From NCBI GenBank assembly GCA_029204225.1, contig CM055110.1, positions 32,176,299 to 32,240,298 on the forward strand: a DNA stretch of 64,000 bases. Direction: 5' to 3'. Origin of the DNA: Diphasiastrum complanatum. Its lineage: Eukaryota; Streptophyta; Lycopodiopsida; Lycopodiales; Lycopodiaceae. Of this stretch, positions 44,336 through 54,868 are shown one piece after another; the stretch's first letter is position 1, and every line of letters starts with the position of its first letter. The position numbers and the translations under genes were made by a program. Below the pieces are notes generated by a model. That model was not told the DNA's origin. It was given only the letters and a program-made list of their open reading frames with translations, and ran no database searches.

Positions 44336-45036
44336 TGTGAAGAATTGCCAAAAATTGGCAAATCTAGCTTGATCAAAAACCATGTAGAATAGTGTAAATT
44401 GTGTACACAAGTGGGTCCCACACATGTGAGGCCATGATGTCACATGGGAAACCCATCCTAATGTAGGTTAGGTCAAGTCAAGAGAGTTGGTCATGTCTAT
44501 TTGGTGGTCATCCCTACTTTATAGGACCTACACCTAAGTTTAAGGTGAAAATTTGACCAACTAGCTACCTACCAAGCATAACTCTAGGAAATAGACTAGG
44601 GTTTCATTTTAGGTCAAGGAGAGTGAGTTAAATTCCTTATTACATGCTGGAAATCCACCTAACTCCAAGAAGGAAGTCGAATTTGCTATGTATTCCCTCT
44701 CTTCATAGTGAGAAGATAGAAAATTTTTGGAGCTCATTGGCAATCTCAAGCTAGTTCACTATGTACATTGAGTTTTTGTGATCCAAATGAAACCAAATCA
44801 ATTTCTACTTGTTTCTCAGGTTGAAGGACGTACTAAAGCCTGTAGTACACACGTGTGGGCTCGGATTTCAATGTTTATCAATGCTTTTGATTGTTAATGC
44901 TTGTTGTTTGTCAAATTGCCAATCTAGATCAACTTTTTTGTGTCTAGTTTTTTGATAGATTGTTAAGCAAGCATCCAATCACTCTTGTGGATCTTTTGTA
45001 GATCCATTTATGGTCCAAAAGTACAGTACTTTCACA
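44336..45036 (+). repeat. 5' LTR of the non-autonomous copia (701 bp)
   Basis: TGTGAAGAATTGCC ... GTACAGTACTTTCACA, followed directly by the primer site. A CTTTATAGG word near 44517 may be its TATA box. Confidence 0.93.
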
Positions 45037-45049
45037 TGGTATCAGATCC
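45037..45049 (+). other. Primer binding site (variant tRNA-Met)
   Basis: TGGTATCAGATCC abuts the LTR. It differs by one base from the common TGGTATCAGAGCC. Confidence 0.85.
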
Positions 45050-45817
45050 AAGTACAAGAGCATAAGCCATTGATCTAATGCAAATCCATTTTTAGCAAGT
45101 TTTGGTGCTAAAAGCTAGTATTGAGAGGGCAAGCTACAATCTTGATTTTGGTGAGGAGATTTGATCCCAAACTTGGTAGGGGTCCAAATCCATACTTTCC
45201 ACATGTGTGGGCACCTCTGAACCTGCATTTAATGCATGGTATTCATTTAATCCAAAAAAATTCAATTTGTGAGCTATTGGTGTAATTTTTGGTGGAGATC
45301 CTAGGATAATCTACCAAGATCATTTGCCATTGATTAGATTTAATTTGTTTCATGGAATCTAATTAATCTAGGCTGAGTTCAAGTCCTATTAAGGTTAAAA
45401 ACAGGTCTTGAAAGTACACCAAGAAGGAAGAAAGAGATTAAGTCATTTTTTTTGTCCAAAAATAGCCAAAATTGGCAAGATTTGATTGTTAGTAGATTTC
45501 ACATCATCTTATCTTCATTCCAACTTTGTGAGGGAGTGCTAGAACTGAGATTATAAGTCCATTTGTTGGATTAGAAATCTAATTTGAGTGAAAAACTACA
45601 AGAGAGAGACCTTAGTGAGTTTCTAGAGACAATCAAATCCATTTCTTGGCAAGATTTGTTTGAAAGTAGTTTTCACTTCATCTTATCTTCATTCCAGCTT
45701 TGTGAGGGAGTGATAGAATTGTGATTATAAGTCCATTTGTTGGATTAGAAATCAAATTTGAGTGAAACACTGCAAGTGTGAGACCTTTGTGAGTTTCAAG
45801 TCAATCAAATCTATTTC
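45050..45817 (+). other. Leader of the non-autonomous copia, internal duplication
   Basis: Two related blocks (about 45470-45630 and 45645-45815) repeat TTTCAC.TCATCTTATCTTC, GAGGGAGTG.TAGAA.TG, ATTATAAGTCCATTTGTTGG and GACCTT.GTGAGTTTC, a roughly 175-bp diverged tandem duplication before gag. Confidence 0.7.
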
Positions 45818-46615
45818 TTGTTTGTAGAAGTCACTAGTAAGATGGGATCTGCTGGAGCATACCTTCTAGAAGCTAGTGAGAGGTTGAATTCTACAAATTA
45901 TGCTATTTGGAAGGTTAGAATGGAGTCACTCTTAGTTCTCCAAGACCTTTATGAGTTCTTGATTGAAGATGAAGATGAACCTCTAGGTGCACAGGAGTTA
46001 GCTAGATACAAGAAGAGATCTAGGCTTGCACTTCATTGTGTGAAGATGAATGTGAGCAATGATTTGTTGAGAGAAGTATCAGCTTGTACTAATGCTAAAG
46101 AGGCTTGGGAGTCTTTAAAATCAATCTATGAGTCTAGCAACACTTCTAGAGTTCTTATGCTTAGAAATCAAATTTTGCAAAGCATGAGGAGAAGTGAGGA
46201 GAGTGCACAGGATTATGTCCTCAGAATGAAGTCTCTAAATAGGGAGTTGGCTTCCATTGGAGAGAAGATTCATGATGGAGAGCTTGTACAAATTGTCCTT
46301 AATGGTCTAGGAGATGACTTTGAAAATTTGGTCCAAAGTTTTGCCATCCAAGACACTTTGCCAACTATAGAAAAACTTCACAGTGTATTAGTGGCTGAAG
46401 AGTGTAGGATGCTCCATGCAAAATCTAGGATGAGTTCCTTGTATTTGCAGGATGGTGATGAGAAAGCCAATTTCTCATTCAAGGGCAAAAAGAAGACCAA
46501 TGGAAAGAAGAAGCATCCAAAGGAGGCCAAAGAAGAGGATGATGCATCAAGCTCAAAGGACAAGTCAAAGCAAAAATGCTTCTTTTGTGGAAAGAAGGGG
46601 CCATTATGCATCTGA
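45818..46615 (+). CDS. gag: Copia Gag (frame broken in zinc knuckle)
   Basis: Starts upstream of MGSAGAYLLEASERLNSTNY; the ATG at 45842 is a likely start. It has the copia Gag core (YAIWKVRMESLLVLQDLYEF, ALHCVKMNVSND, AKEAWESLKSIYESS, QDYVLRMKSLNREL, VQIVLNGLGDDFENLVQSF), a Lys-rich stretch and the first half of a CCHC knuckle, CFFCGKKG. There the frame shifts because four G stand where three would keep the frame, and the protein ends at PLCI. The knuckle continues in the next frame (HYASECYK). A homopolymer sequencing error must be excluded, as the element is young. Confidence 0.9.
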   Translation: MFVEVTSKMGSAGAYLLEASERLNSTNYAIWKVRMESLLVLQDLYEFLIEDEDEPLGAQELARYKKRSRLALHCVKMNVSNDLLREVSACTNAKEAWESLKSIYESSNTSRVLMLRNQILQSMRRSEESAQDYVLRMKSLNRELASIGEKIHDGELVQIVLNGLGDDFENLVQSFAIQDTLPTIEKLHSVLVAEECRMLHAKSRMSSLYLQDGDEKANFSFKGKKKTNGKKKHPKEAKEEDDASSSKDKSKQKCFFCGKKGPLCI

Positions 46616-47993
46616 ATGCTACAAGAGGCTAAGAGCACAAGTGGAGGAGGACAAACAAGGAAACCTTGCAAATGAGGAGGAGGAAGATGAAGTAGATGTA
46701 TTCTTGATGGCATCTACATCCTCACCAACAAGCAATAGCAATTCAAGAGACAATTGGTGGATCGACAGTGGGGCTAGCTCCCACATGTCTTGTGAAAAGG
46801 ACTTTTTCTCAACCTTACACTCTTTCAATGATGCTAAAAAGTTTGTCTTTACTGCAAATGATGAAGAGTGTAGGATAGATGGTGTTGGCACCATCTCTTT
46901 GTGTCTAGAATCCTCAAAATGCATGGATCTAGAAAATGTCCTTTATGTACCATCAATCACCAAGAATATGCTTAGTGTTGGTCTACTCTTAGAAAGTGGT
47001 TTGGATGTCCACTTTAAGCATGGTGTTTGCTTCATCTTGAAGAACGATGTTTGCATTGCAAAGGGATTCAAACATGGAAGATTGTTTAAGTTGGAAGCTA
47101 GTGTTAAAAGAATGAGCTTGGCAAAGGAGGAGATCACTCAAGAGGAGATCTTGGCAAAGTGTGATCTTGCTTGCATTGAGGAGGAGCATCAAAAGGAGGA
47201 AGATCTTGAGGATCAGCCTCAAAGCATGAGAGTTCCAAGGGAATCCTTAATGACAATGTCCAAGTCATCAAATTGCATGCAAATTGTCCATTCAAGTGTG
47301 CATCTTGCAAGGGTGGTGAGCATTGGAGAGTCTACTATCTTTGAATACTTTTTGGAAAGTATTAGTAGACATGAGGCGACTTGTTTCTTACCTTTAAGAT
47401 CCATGGTGTTTATTACTTTGTATGACAAGACAATGAAATGGGATGCTTTGAAATCTACATTTGTTGTTGATAAAACAATTTCATTGGATAACTATTTTTG
47501 TAATAGTTTGAATAGAGTCATAAAAGATGAAACATCATTTGCTTTGGAAATCTTTGTGTCCACATGCTTTGTGCATGATCATTCCAATGTAAGGACCAAA
47601 GATTATCCTATTTCAATGATAGGAATAATGGTAGTGTTTTGCTCTTCAAGTAGAGATTGTAGAATCTACTTGTTTTCAACCAAAGAATTTGTCAATGGTG
47701 GAAATGTGATCTTTCAAGAGTGGAAGATTTGTAAACTTGAAGAAGCACCTTTGGATCAACACATTATTCAATTCATTGATGTTTTGGAGTCAAGTCAAGT
47801 GGAGGATCGAGCTCAAGACCCGAGGACTCCAAGAAGAATTTTGAGTATCAAGATAGAGCCATCAAGGCTCAATCATATGGATCAAGCAAGGCAAGTTGTC
47901 TTTGGCAACATTATTTATGCACTTAATATTTTAATTGATGTATCTTCAAGTGCACAAAATGCCTTGGAATCCATGGCTTGGCATGATGTTTAG
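46590..47993 (+). CDS. Copia protease followed by degenerate integrase-derived region
   Basis: This frame takes over from gag within the zinc knuckle. It carries WWIDSGASSHM (catalytic DSG, about 46755), VFTANDEECRIDGVGTISLC and ENVLYVPSITKNMLSVGLLL, the standard copia protease and following region. The HHCC and GAG-pre-integrase box are missing. Later stretches (GIMVVFCSSSRDCRIYLFST, VNGGNVIFQEW) recall the integrase C-terminal region but no D,D,E residues remain. The frame stays open to 47993 despite this loss, ending ALESMAWHDV. A trace of the RT/RNase H joint (MEHLVRDPLRGGERSFMDII) follows in another frame at about 48024-48085. The open state may reflect selection or simply youth. Confidence 0.75.
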   Translation, partial: ERRGHYASECYKRLRAQVEEDKQGNLANEEEEDEVDVFLMASTSSPTSNSNSRDNWWIDSGASSHMSCEKDFFSTLHSFNDAKKFVFTANDEECRIDGVGTISLCLESSKCMDLENVLYVPSITKNMLSVGLLLESGLDVHFKHGVCFILKNDVCIAKGFKHGRLFKLEASVKRMSLAKEEITQEEILAKCDLACIEEEHQKEEDLEDQPQSMRVPRESLMTMSKSSNCMQIVHSSVHLARVVSIGESTIFEYFLESISRHEATCFLPLRSMVFITLYDKTMKWDALKSTFVVDKTISLDNYFCNSLNRVIKDETSFALEIFVSTCFVHDHSNVRTKDYPISMIGIMVVFCSSSRDCRIYLFSTKEFVNGGNVIFQEWKICKLEEAPLDQHIIQFIDVLESSQVEDRAQDPRTPRRILSIKIEPSRLNHMDQARQVVFGNIIYALNILIDVSSSAQNALESMAWHDV

Positions 47994-48194
47994 TTTTGAA
48001 GTGTGCTACATGTATATAGACACATTTATGGAACATCTTGTAAGGGATCCTCTAAGAGGTGGTGAAAGATCCTTCATGGACATCATTCTCTATTGGAGTC
48101 TCAAAAGTTCCTTGTTTGTAGTTGGATTTTTTAGACACTTCTAAAAGCTTTCATTCATCTATCAAGAGAGTTGTAAATAGATCAAGCTAAATTT

Positions 48195-48203
48195 GAGGAG
48201 GAG
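48195..48203 (+). other. Polypurine tract
   Basis: GAGGAGGAG directly before the 3' LTR. Confidence 0.88.
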
Positions 48204-48904
48204 TGTGAAGAATTGCCAAAAATTGGCAAATCTAGCTTGATCAAAAACCATGTAGAATAGTGTAAATTGTGTACACAAGTGGGTCCCACACATGTGAGGC
48301 CATGATGCCACATGGGAAACCCATCCTAATGTAGGTTAGGTCAAGTCAAGAGAGTTGGTCATGTCTATTTGGTGGTCATCCCTACTTTATAGGACCTACA
48401 CCTAAGTTTAAGGTGAAAATTTGACCAACTAGCTACCTACCAAGCATAACTCTAGGAAATAGAATAGGGTTTCATTTTAGGTCAAGGAGAGTGAGTTAAC
48501 TTACTTATTACATGCTGGAAATCCACCTAACTTCAAGAAGGAAGTCGAATTTGCTATGTATTCCCTCTCTCCATAGTGAGAAGATAGAAAATTTTTGGAG
48601 CTCATTGGCAATCTCAAGCTAGTTCACTATGTACATTGAGTTTTTGTGATCCAAATGAAACCAAATCAATTTCTACTTGTTTCTCAGGTTGAAGGCCGTA
48701 CTACAGCCTGTAGTACACACGTGTGGGCTCGGATTTCAATGTTTATCAATGCTTTTGATTGTTAATGCTTGTTGTTTGTCAAATTGCCAATCTAGATCAA
48801 CTTTTTTGTGTCTAGTTTTTTGATAGATTGTTAAGCAAGCATCCAATCACTCTTGTGGATCTTTTGTAGATCCATTTATGGTCCTAAAGTACAGTACTTT
48901 CACA
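48204..48904 (+). repeat. 3' LTR of the non-autonomous copia (701 bp)
   Basis: Same length as the 5' LTR, with about nine substitutions by hand comparison. Followed by the CTTCC duplication at 48905-48909. Confidence 0.93.
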
Positions 48905-48909
48905 CTTCC

Positions 48910-49265
48910 TTCGTCAAACTTGACGTCTCTGATAGTCTTTACTTCGTTGCTCTCCGACATGTAGATCTTGTATAGTATGATGAATGTACATCATAGCCTA
49001 CTAGGAATCCCTGCTCCACCTTCTCATCCAGCTTCTTTCTCTTCATGTTTGGAATGTGTGGGGGTGTCATCAAAAGTGATCCACCACTTACGTGAGTGGT
49101 AGAAAATACTTTCACTAATACATTCCCATTATTATTTTCACTAATAGTTTCATATCCATCGCCAACTTTGGCTAGTCTATCTCTAAGAATACCCACCTCC
49201 CTTTTTTGATATACTTGGTGCAAGGTTAGATCATAGAAGAAAGTTGGAACATAAGTCCTCCTCAA
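48910..49265 (-). pseudogene. Copia relic of copy B, continued (unknown part plus integrase tail)
   Basis: Counterpart of 22302-22660. The 108-codon frame 48939-49265 has the unrecognised N-part (RRTYVPTFFYDLTLHQVYQK) and integrase tail (DEKVEQGFLVGYDVHSSYY). Separated from the rest of the relic by the copia inserted at 44336. Confidence 0.5.
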
Positions 49266-50701
49266 GGGATTTATGGGTTCTCAAACCCCCACCCCCACCC
49301 CCAAGCAAAACAAGAACATTATGGTATACCACAAAGTCATTGCCTTGAATAAAAAGTGTGATTGTCTAATATTGGATGCAAGAAAATATGCTATTTTCAA
49401 GTCCTAGTTGTCTTGGAACTATGAAAATAAAAAATGGAATAAAATTTGAAAATTTCAGAAACTTTGTAAAAATGTATTATATATCAATATACAAAATGAT
49501 ATATTATGTCTATTGCCTCATGGCATGTATTAATATGCATTTTTTTTTAAATTATAATTTGTCGATTTTGTATTGTGATGGGAGCTCATAATTCTCTCGC
49601 CTCGTATTTTACTTTGAGCATACAAACTCATAGTGCTCCCAATACATATTTTGCAAAGAGCATACTAAAACATGCAGAGAAATTTCGGCTTTTGTTATTA
49701 CAAGCAGGCTTAACTAATTAATGTCTGAAGTCGGAGTAGTTTTAGCCACACTAGTTAGAATGCGGGCATTAATAAAGAGAATTATTTTATCAACCGATGA
49801 TGACAAATCTATTGGCATCGATTATGGTCAACATAAAAAGTGTAAGCTTTAATTAGCTTCCTCATCTTGACAAGTGTGATCTATTATCATACAAAACTTT
49901 TCAATCATGAGCGATAGAAGCATAAACAAGTGAGATAATTGATTGATTGACGGGTATATCAACATTGAAAGGGTGATTTGATTGTGATTCTATTATTAAA
50001 TTGATCAACATTGATGACATGATTTGACGATTCTATTATTCATCACTCTCATTGTTTGGTTATTCAGCCTCAACTTCTACTTGATAAGAATCAAGGTAAT
50101 AGAGAAGATTCTAGTTGTGAAGAATATATATTCTTACTTAGTATGGCTTTTATTGCATCAAGAAATTTGAAAAGTGCTACAATTCCTTTCCTTATCTCAA
50201 GGGTTGAACTCTGATTCAATGTGTGTGCGTGAGTAGAGATATGACAATGATAGAAAAAACATATAAAATGACTTTGTAAATGCAAATAAGTAATCTTTAT
50301 TGATTTATTGTTGTTGGTGATGATGTAACATATAGAATCATTTTGTGAATGCAAATAAGTAATCTTTATTGATTTATTGTTGTTGGTGATGATGTTGCTA
50401 CATTGTGCAAGTTGAGAGTAGTGTTGGGCAAGTATTGAAATTTGAATACCAATCGGATCTTGATATTAGACTTTATAAAAAAATTGATACCATCTAAGTT
50501 ATGAATATAATCATTCCTACAAATTGGTGGCTAATATCAACCAGTATGAGTATTGCAAGGGTGATACCAAACCAAAGCATAAGTAAATAAGTATAATCTA
50601 AAATCACATTGTCTTTCAAGGGCAGTATGCACTCAATGAAAAGCATGACCTTTTCAATATGCAAATGATTTTAAAGGCCAATACTTTGTTGGTGCCCACC
50701 A
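49266..50701. other. Spacer of copy B with a 750-base extra block
   Basis: 49266-49427 matches copy A. 49428-50175 has no match in copy A and contains no recognised gene. Homology resumes at CTCAAGGGTTGAACTCTG. A roughly 70-bp tandem pair is at 50262-50395, as in copy A. Ends with target duplication CACCA (50697-50701). Confidence 0.6.
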
Positions 50702-51437
50702 TGTTGATTTCACATGTGTGGATTGTCCACAACATATACTTGTGATCTCCTAAGGTGTGTAGATGCACCAAGATTAAAACTACATTGAGATTCAAGATCA
50801 ATCTTAGATCCTATGGCAAAAACACACTACTACATGCATTCAATCACTTCCAACTCTCACTCACACGTGTGGGAAGTATTAAAAAATTATTCTAAGTAAA
50901 AACAAGCTGCTCTCCTCAGGTAGAGAGAGAGAAACCATCATGAGCTCTCGGGTAGAGAGAGAAAGCTAGAATTCCAATAACACTCAAAATCCATATAATC
51001 ACCAAATCAATTAGATCCAAAATGAGGAGTACAATGATACTAGTAGATCCATGAGCTACCACTATGCTTAACTATGATTGGACCACACTTTGTCACCTCT
51101 TAATCCTATTGGACCATTGATCCATGCACCTCTTAATTCTATTGGACTATATTCAAGCACACCTCAAATTCCTATTGGACCACACATGGTTCCACCTCTA
51201 AATCCTATTGGACCTCTTAGAATTCATCAAACAAAGGCATTACACTTGTCTACACTCTAATTGGCACGAGTTTAGCCTCTTACTCTATTTTGGCTCAATA
51301 GTGGCATTACAAGTGGAAATGCATAATTTGCCATCTATGCCAAATTTGTTCCTATCAACATCCTACACCTAGATGCTTGATGTAAAAAACATAAGACCCC
51401 TATATCTAGCATAGATAATCTTTTTCAATTCTTCACA
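50702..51437 (-). repeat. 3' LTR of the 50.7-kb copia (736 bp)
   Basis: Plus-strand ends TGTTGATTTCACA ... CAATTCTTCACA; on minus it begins TGTGAAGAATTG. A GATTATATGGA word (minus, about 50991) may be the TATA box. A weak polypurine tract TTTTTTAGGAG lies at 51438-51448. Confidence 0.93.
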
Positions 51438-51590
51438 CTCCTAAAAAATTATGTATGAAGATTTGAGCATTGATTTTGATATAACTCCAAGATTAGATCT
51501 ATGCTTGATGAAAGCACTTTTGCTCAAAAGCTTGGTGAGTAGATCGGCAATAGAAGAGGACGAGTTGACATGCTCCAAATAAATTTCTCC

Positions 51591-52223
51591 TCAAATAAGC
51601 TTTTCTCTCACAAAATGGTGTGCCACTTCTATGTGCTTGCTTCTTGCATGAAATATGGGATTGTTGGCAAGAGCTTGGGCCGAGATGTTATCACACTTGA
51701 TCATTGGTAGATCATCTTCCTTGATGCACTTTAGCTCCATTAGTAACCTCTTGATCCAAAGCACCTCTTTGGTAGTTGTAGTGAGTGCTTTGTACTCGGC
51801 CTCACATGAAGAGAGAGATACAGTATCTTGTTTTTTGGAAAGCCAAGATATTAGATTGCCTCCAAGAAATATAGTGTATGCACTAATAGACTTTTGATCC
51901 ATCTTCTCACTTGCAAAGTCCGAATCCGAGTAGCCAACAATGGATAGATCTTCACTTTTATAGAGTAGACCATAATCACAAGATGAAGATACATATCTTA
52001 GAATCCTCTTGGCCATCTTCCAATGATGGATCTTAGGATCTTGCATAAATTGACTCAATTTGTGCACACAAAAACTTAGATCGGGCCTAGTAATTGTAAG
52101 CCAAATCAAGGAGCCTACAAGACTCCTAAAAAGTGTGATGTCCTCAAAGGATCTTTCATCACCTTTATTAGGATCTTTTACAATTTGCTCCATTGGAGTA
52201 TCTATGCTCTTAAAATTTTCCAT
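51591..52223 (-). pseudogene. Copia RT end and RNase H
   Basis: Begins MENFKSIDTPMEQIVKDPNK, the end of RT, and continues through LIWLTITRPDLSFCVHKLSQ, then RNase H: GYSDSDFASEKMDQKS (first catalytic Asp), SLSSCEAEYKAL (Glu), CDNISAQALA (Asp), ARSKHIEVAHHFVREKLI. A single stop cuts off the usual GEI-type tail, whose codons (EHVNSSSIADLLTKLL) continue in the same frame. Out of frame with the RT block upstream. Confidence 0.9.
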
Positions 52224-53061
52224 ATGAAATTTTTTTCAAAATAGAGTGAGCATATCTAGATTGGCATATAAAGACATGATTTTCATAAAAATCAATTTCT
52301 AGGCCTAGGATGTAATGTATCTCTCCTAGATCTTGCATTTTAAACGCACATCCAAGTGCTAGCTTAGTTTCATCAACTAGCTTGATACAACTTCCACAAA
52401 GAATAATGTCATCAACATAAATTAGAAGAATGACAATAATGCTATCAACAAACTTTAGATACATGGAAGGATCATAGTCACTAAGAGTAAATCCTAGTGA
52501 GATAAGAAAAGAATTAAGTCTTGAATACCATGATCTTGGTGCTTGCATGAGTCCATAAAGACTTTTGAAGAGCAAGCATACTTTGGACTCATCCTTGATG
52601 AATCCTTGAGGTTGTTCCATATAGATCTCCTCCTCAAGATAACCATTTAGAAAAGCATTGGATACATCTAATTGGAACACCTTCCACTTGAAGAAACAAG
52701 CAAGAGAAATAAGAATTCCTATTGTCACCATCTTTGCAACGGGTGCAAAGGTCTCCTCATAATCAAGACCATGGATTTGAGCAAATCCTTTGGCACAAAA
52801 TCTTGCTTTATGCTTGTTGATGGTGCCATCATGATTGAACTTGATCCGAAATACCCACTTGCAACCAATCACATGCTTGTTGGATAGAGTATCCACAAGC
52901 TCCCAAGTATTGTTGGTGATCAATGCATCATACTCTTGCTTCATGGCATCATACCACTCCTTGGTATTGAGTGCCTCTTGTACATTCTTTAGCTCTTCAT
53001 GAGAGACATAAAAAAATATAATTAGTGGAATCAAGATCCATTTGTTTGCCTTTGTCAACAT
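52210..53061 (-). pseudogene. Copia reverse transcriptase
   Basis: Linker end, then ALNTKEWYDAMKQEYDALIT, NNTWELVD, GCKWVFRIKFNHDGTINKHK, ARFCAKGFAQIHGLDYEETF, KVFQLDVSNAFLNGYLEEEI (first Asp), YGLMQAPRSWY, and the catalytic LIYVDDIILCG box at 52409-52420, then GEIHYILGLEI. All RT motifs are intact within one frame. Both joins, to integrase upstream and to RNase H downstream, need frameshifts. Confidence 0.92.
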
Positions 53062-54016
53062 ATGAGAGCCTCTTAGGCTCGGATCTATCTCTCATGGATC
53101 TTCTTGGTGAGAAAATTCGAGGAGAGTCTTCTTTAAATCTTGACCCCATCACATCATGATTGTCTTCAAAATCAATAATTGGTGATGCATCCATAGATTT
53201 CTTGATCTCGGCCTCTTCAAAAGATGAGTGTTGATCTTCATGAAAGACAACATCTCTACTTTCAATAACTTGAGAAGTAGAGAGTATAAAGATTCTATAG
53301 GCCTTCTTGGTGGATGAGTATCCAACCATGATCCCTTTGCATGCACTAGGATCTTCCTTCTTCCTTGTTTCCAAGGGAATATGGACAAAGCATAAGCATC
53401 CAAAAACTCTAAGGTGATCAACCTTAGGCTTCTTCAAATATAAGATTTCATATGGTGACTTTCCTCCAAGAGCTATATGTGGGAGTCTAATGCAAAGATA
53501 ATTTGCACAATTAATGGCTTCTCCCCAAAAGTCTTTGGGCAAAGATGCCTCAATTCTCATAGATTTTTCACATTCACATAGAGATCTATTCTTTCTCTCG
53601 GCCACTCCATTTTGAGATGGAGAGTAGGCACAAGAGAACTCTCTTTTGATGCCTTCAAGCTCACAAAAATCTTGAAATTTATTGGAGATATATTCACCAC
53701 CTCCATCACTTCTAAGAGCTTTAATCTTGAATGAGAATTGCTTCTCTACATAAGCTTTGAAAATAAGGAAATGATTAAACACCATAGATTTAGAAGCAAG
53801 AAGATATATCCAAGTGAATCTTGTGAAATCAGCAATGAAAGTAACAAAACAAGTGGCTCCTCCCTTGCTTGTAGTTGATGAGAAATGCACATCCGAGTGG
53901 ATTAACTCCAAAGGATGCTTGCTTTTGATAGAAGATCTTGTAAATGGCTTTTTGTGAGATTTAGCAATAGCACAAGCCTCACAAGGCTTGATCTTCTTGG
54001 AGAATGACTTTGGCAA
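52997..54016 (-). pseudogene. Copia integrase
   Basis: The frame follows a TAA at 54032-54034. It has the second half of the HHCC zinc site (CEACAIAKSH), the core with LIHSDVHF (D), ALRSDGGGEYIS (D), QNGVAERKNRSLCE (E), and the C-terminal region KPKVDHLRVFGCLCFVHIPL and GIMVGYSSTKKAYRIF, then the linker SPRRSMRDRSEPKRLSY. All catalytic residues are present. The end YIFLCLS is out of frame for the RT that follows. Confidence 0.92.
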
Positions 54017-54031
54017 GCCAATAGCTTTGGC

Positions 54032-54859
54032 TTATTTGATCATAGAGAGCATGGATTTGTAGTTGGGATGTCCCAACCTCCTATTCCATAATTCCTCCAT
54101 AGAGAGCTTGTTCACAAGAGCAACATTACAAGCATTCACATACTCATTTGGATCTAGTTTATAGATGCCACCAAATCTAGATCCTAATGCAAGTATCTCA
54201 TCATTCTTCTTGATAGTGCAAGTATCAACATTGAATTTTACATCAAGGCCATTATCAAGCAATTGGCCAACACTAATAAGATTCTTGGTAAGCTTAGGTA
54301 CATAAAGAACTTTAGAGAGAGAAAGAACTTTAGAGGATGCAAGCTTCAAGGGAATGTTCCCTATGCCTTCAATAGGACATTCAAAATCATTTGCAGTGTA
54401 TATTGATTTCTTGACTCCATCATAAGGTGCAATAGAAGAGAAAGAGTCCTTGGAGATACACATATGTGAAGAGGCTCCACTATCAATATACCATAGGCCG
54501 TCCTTCTTGAAAGGAGTAGATGAGAAACTAGAGACCATAAGAGATCCCTCTCCATCACTTGCAATAGTGTCTTCCTTCTCATTGGTAATGTTGGCTTGCT
54601 TGAGTTGATTCTTCTTCTTGAAGCAATTGGTGGCATAATGAACTTTCTTGCCACAATAAAAGCACTTGATCTTCTTCTTCTTGAGCTTGGATGATGAAGC
54701 ATTAGAGGAATCATCTTCCTCCTCATCTTTGTCTTTGGATTTGACTTTGTCCTTGCTTGAGGATTGTTGATGTTGGTTCTTACTCCTCCCTTTGTGCTTA
54801 TCCTTGGAAAAGAGAGCTTTTCCATCATTATGAGTGAGAGAAAGCTTGTCCATCCTCAA
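54032..54859 (-). pseudogene. Copia zinc knuckle, protease and pre-integrase
   Basis: Lys/Ser/Asp-rich stretch, zinc knuckle CFYCGKKVHYATNC (V where G is usual), protease GLWYIDSGASSHMCISKDSF, YVPKLTKNLISVGQLL, and the GAG-pre-integrase box MEELWNRRLGHPNYKSMLSM (the two His of the integrase zinc site). In frame with Gag upstream and integrase downstream, from which it is separated only by stop codons. Confidence 0.92.
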
Positions 54860-54868
54860 GAGCTTGTA

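Larger units (their letters stand above)
44336..48904 (+). mobile_element. Young non-autonomous copia element, 4569 bp
   Basis: Two 701-bp LTRs, primer site TGGTATCAGATCC, polypurine GAGGAGGAG, and CTTCC target duplications. Inside are gag and a protease-bearing frame, but no recognisable RT, RNase H or catalytic integrase. The LTRs differ at about 9 of 701 positions by hand count, so insertion is recent. It would need RT and integrase in trans. The related element at 50702-56916 shares the LTR start TGTGAAGAATTG. Confidence 0.92.

Noticed and set aside
46378-46713. Minus-strand frame opposite copia gag
   Set aside because: Antisense shadow of the Lys/Glu-rich Gag end.
54361-54828. 155-codon Arg/Ser-rich frame on minus
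   Set aside because: Shadow of the copia zinc knuckle and protease frame in the neighbouring phase.
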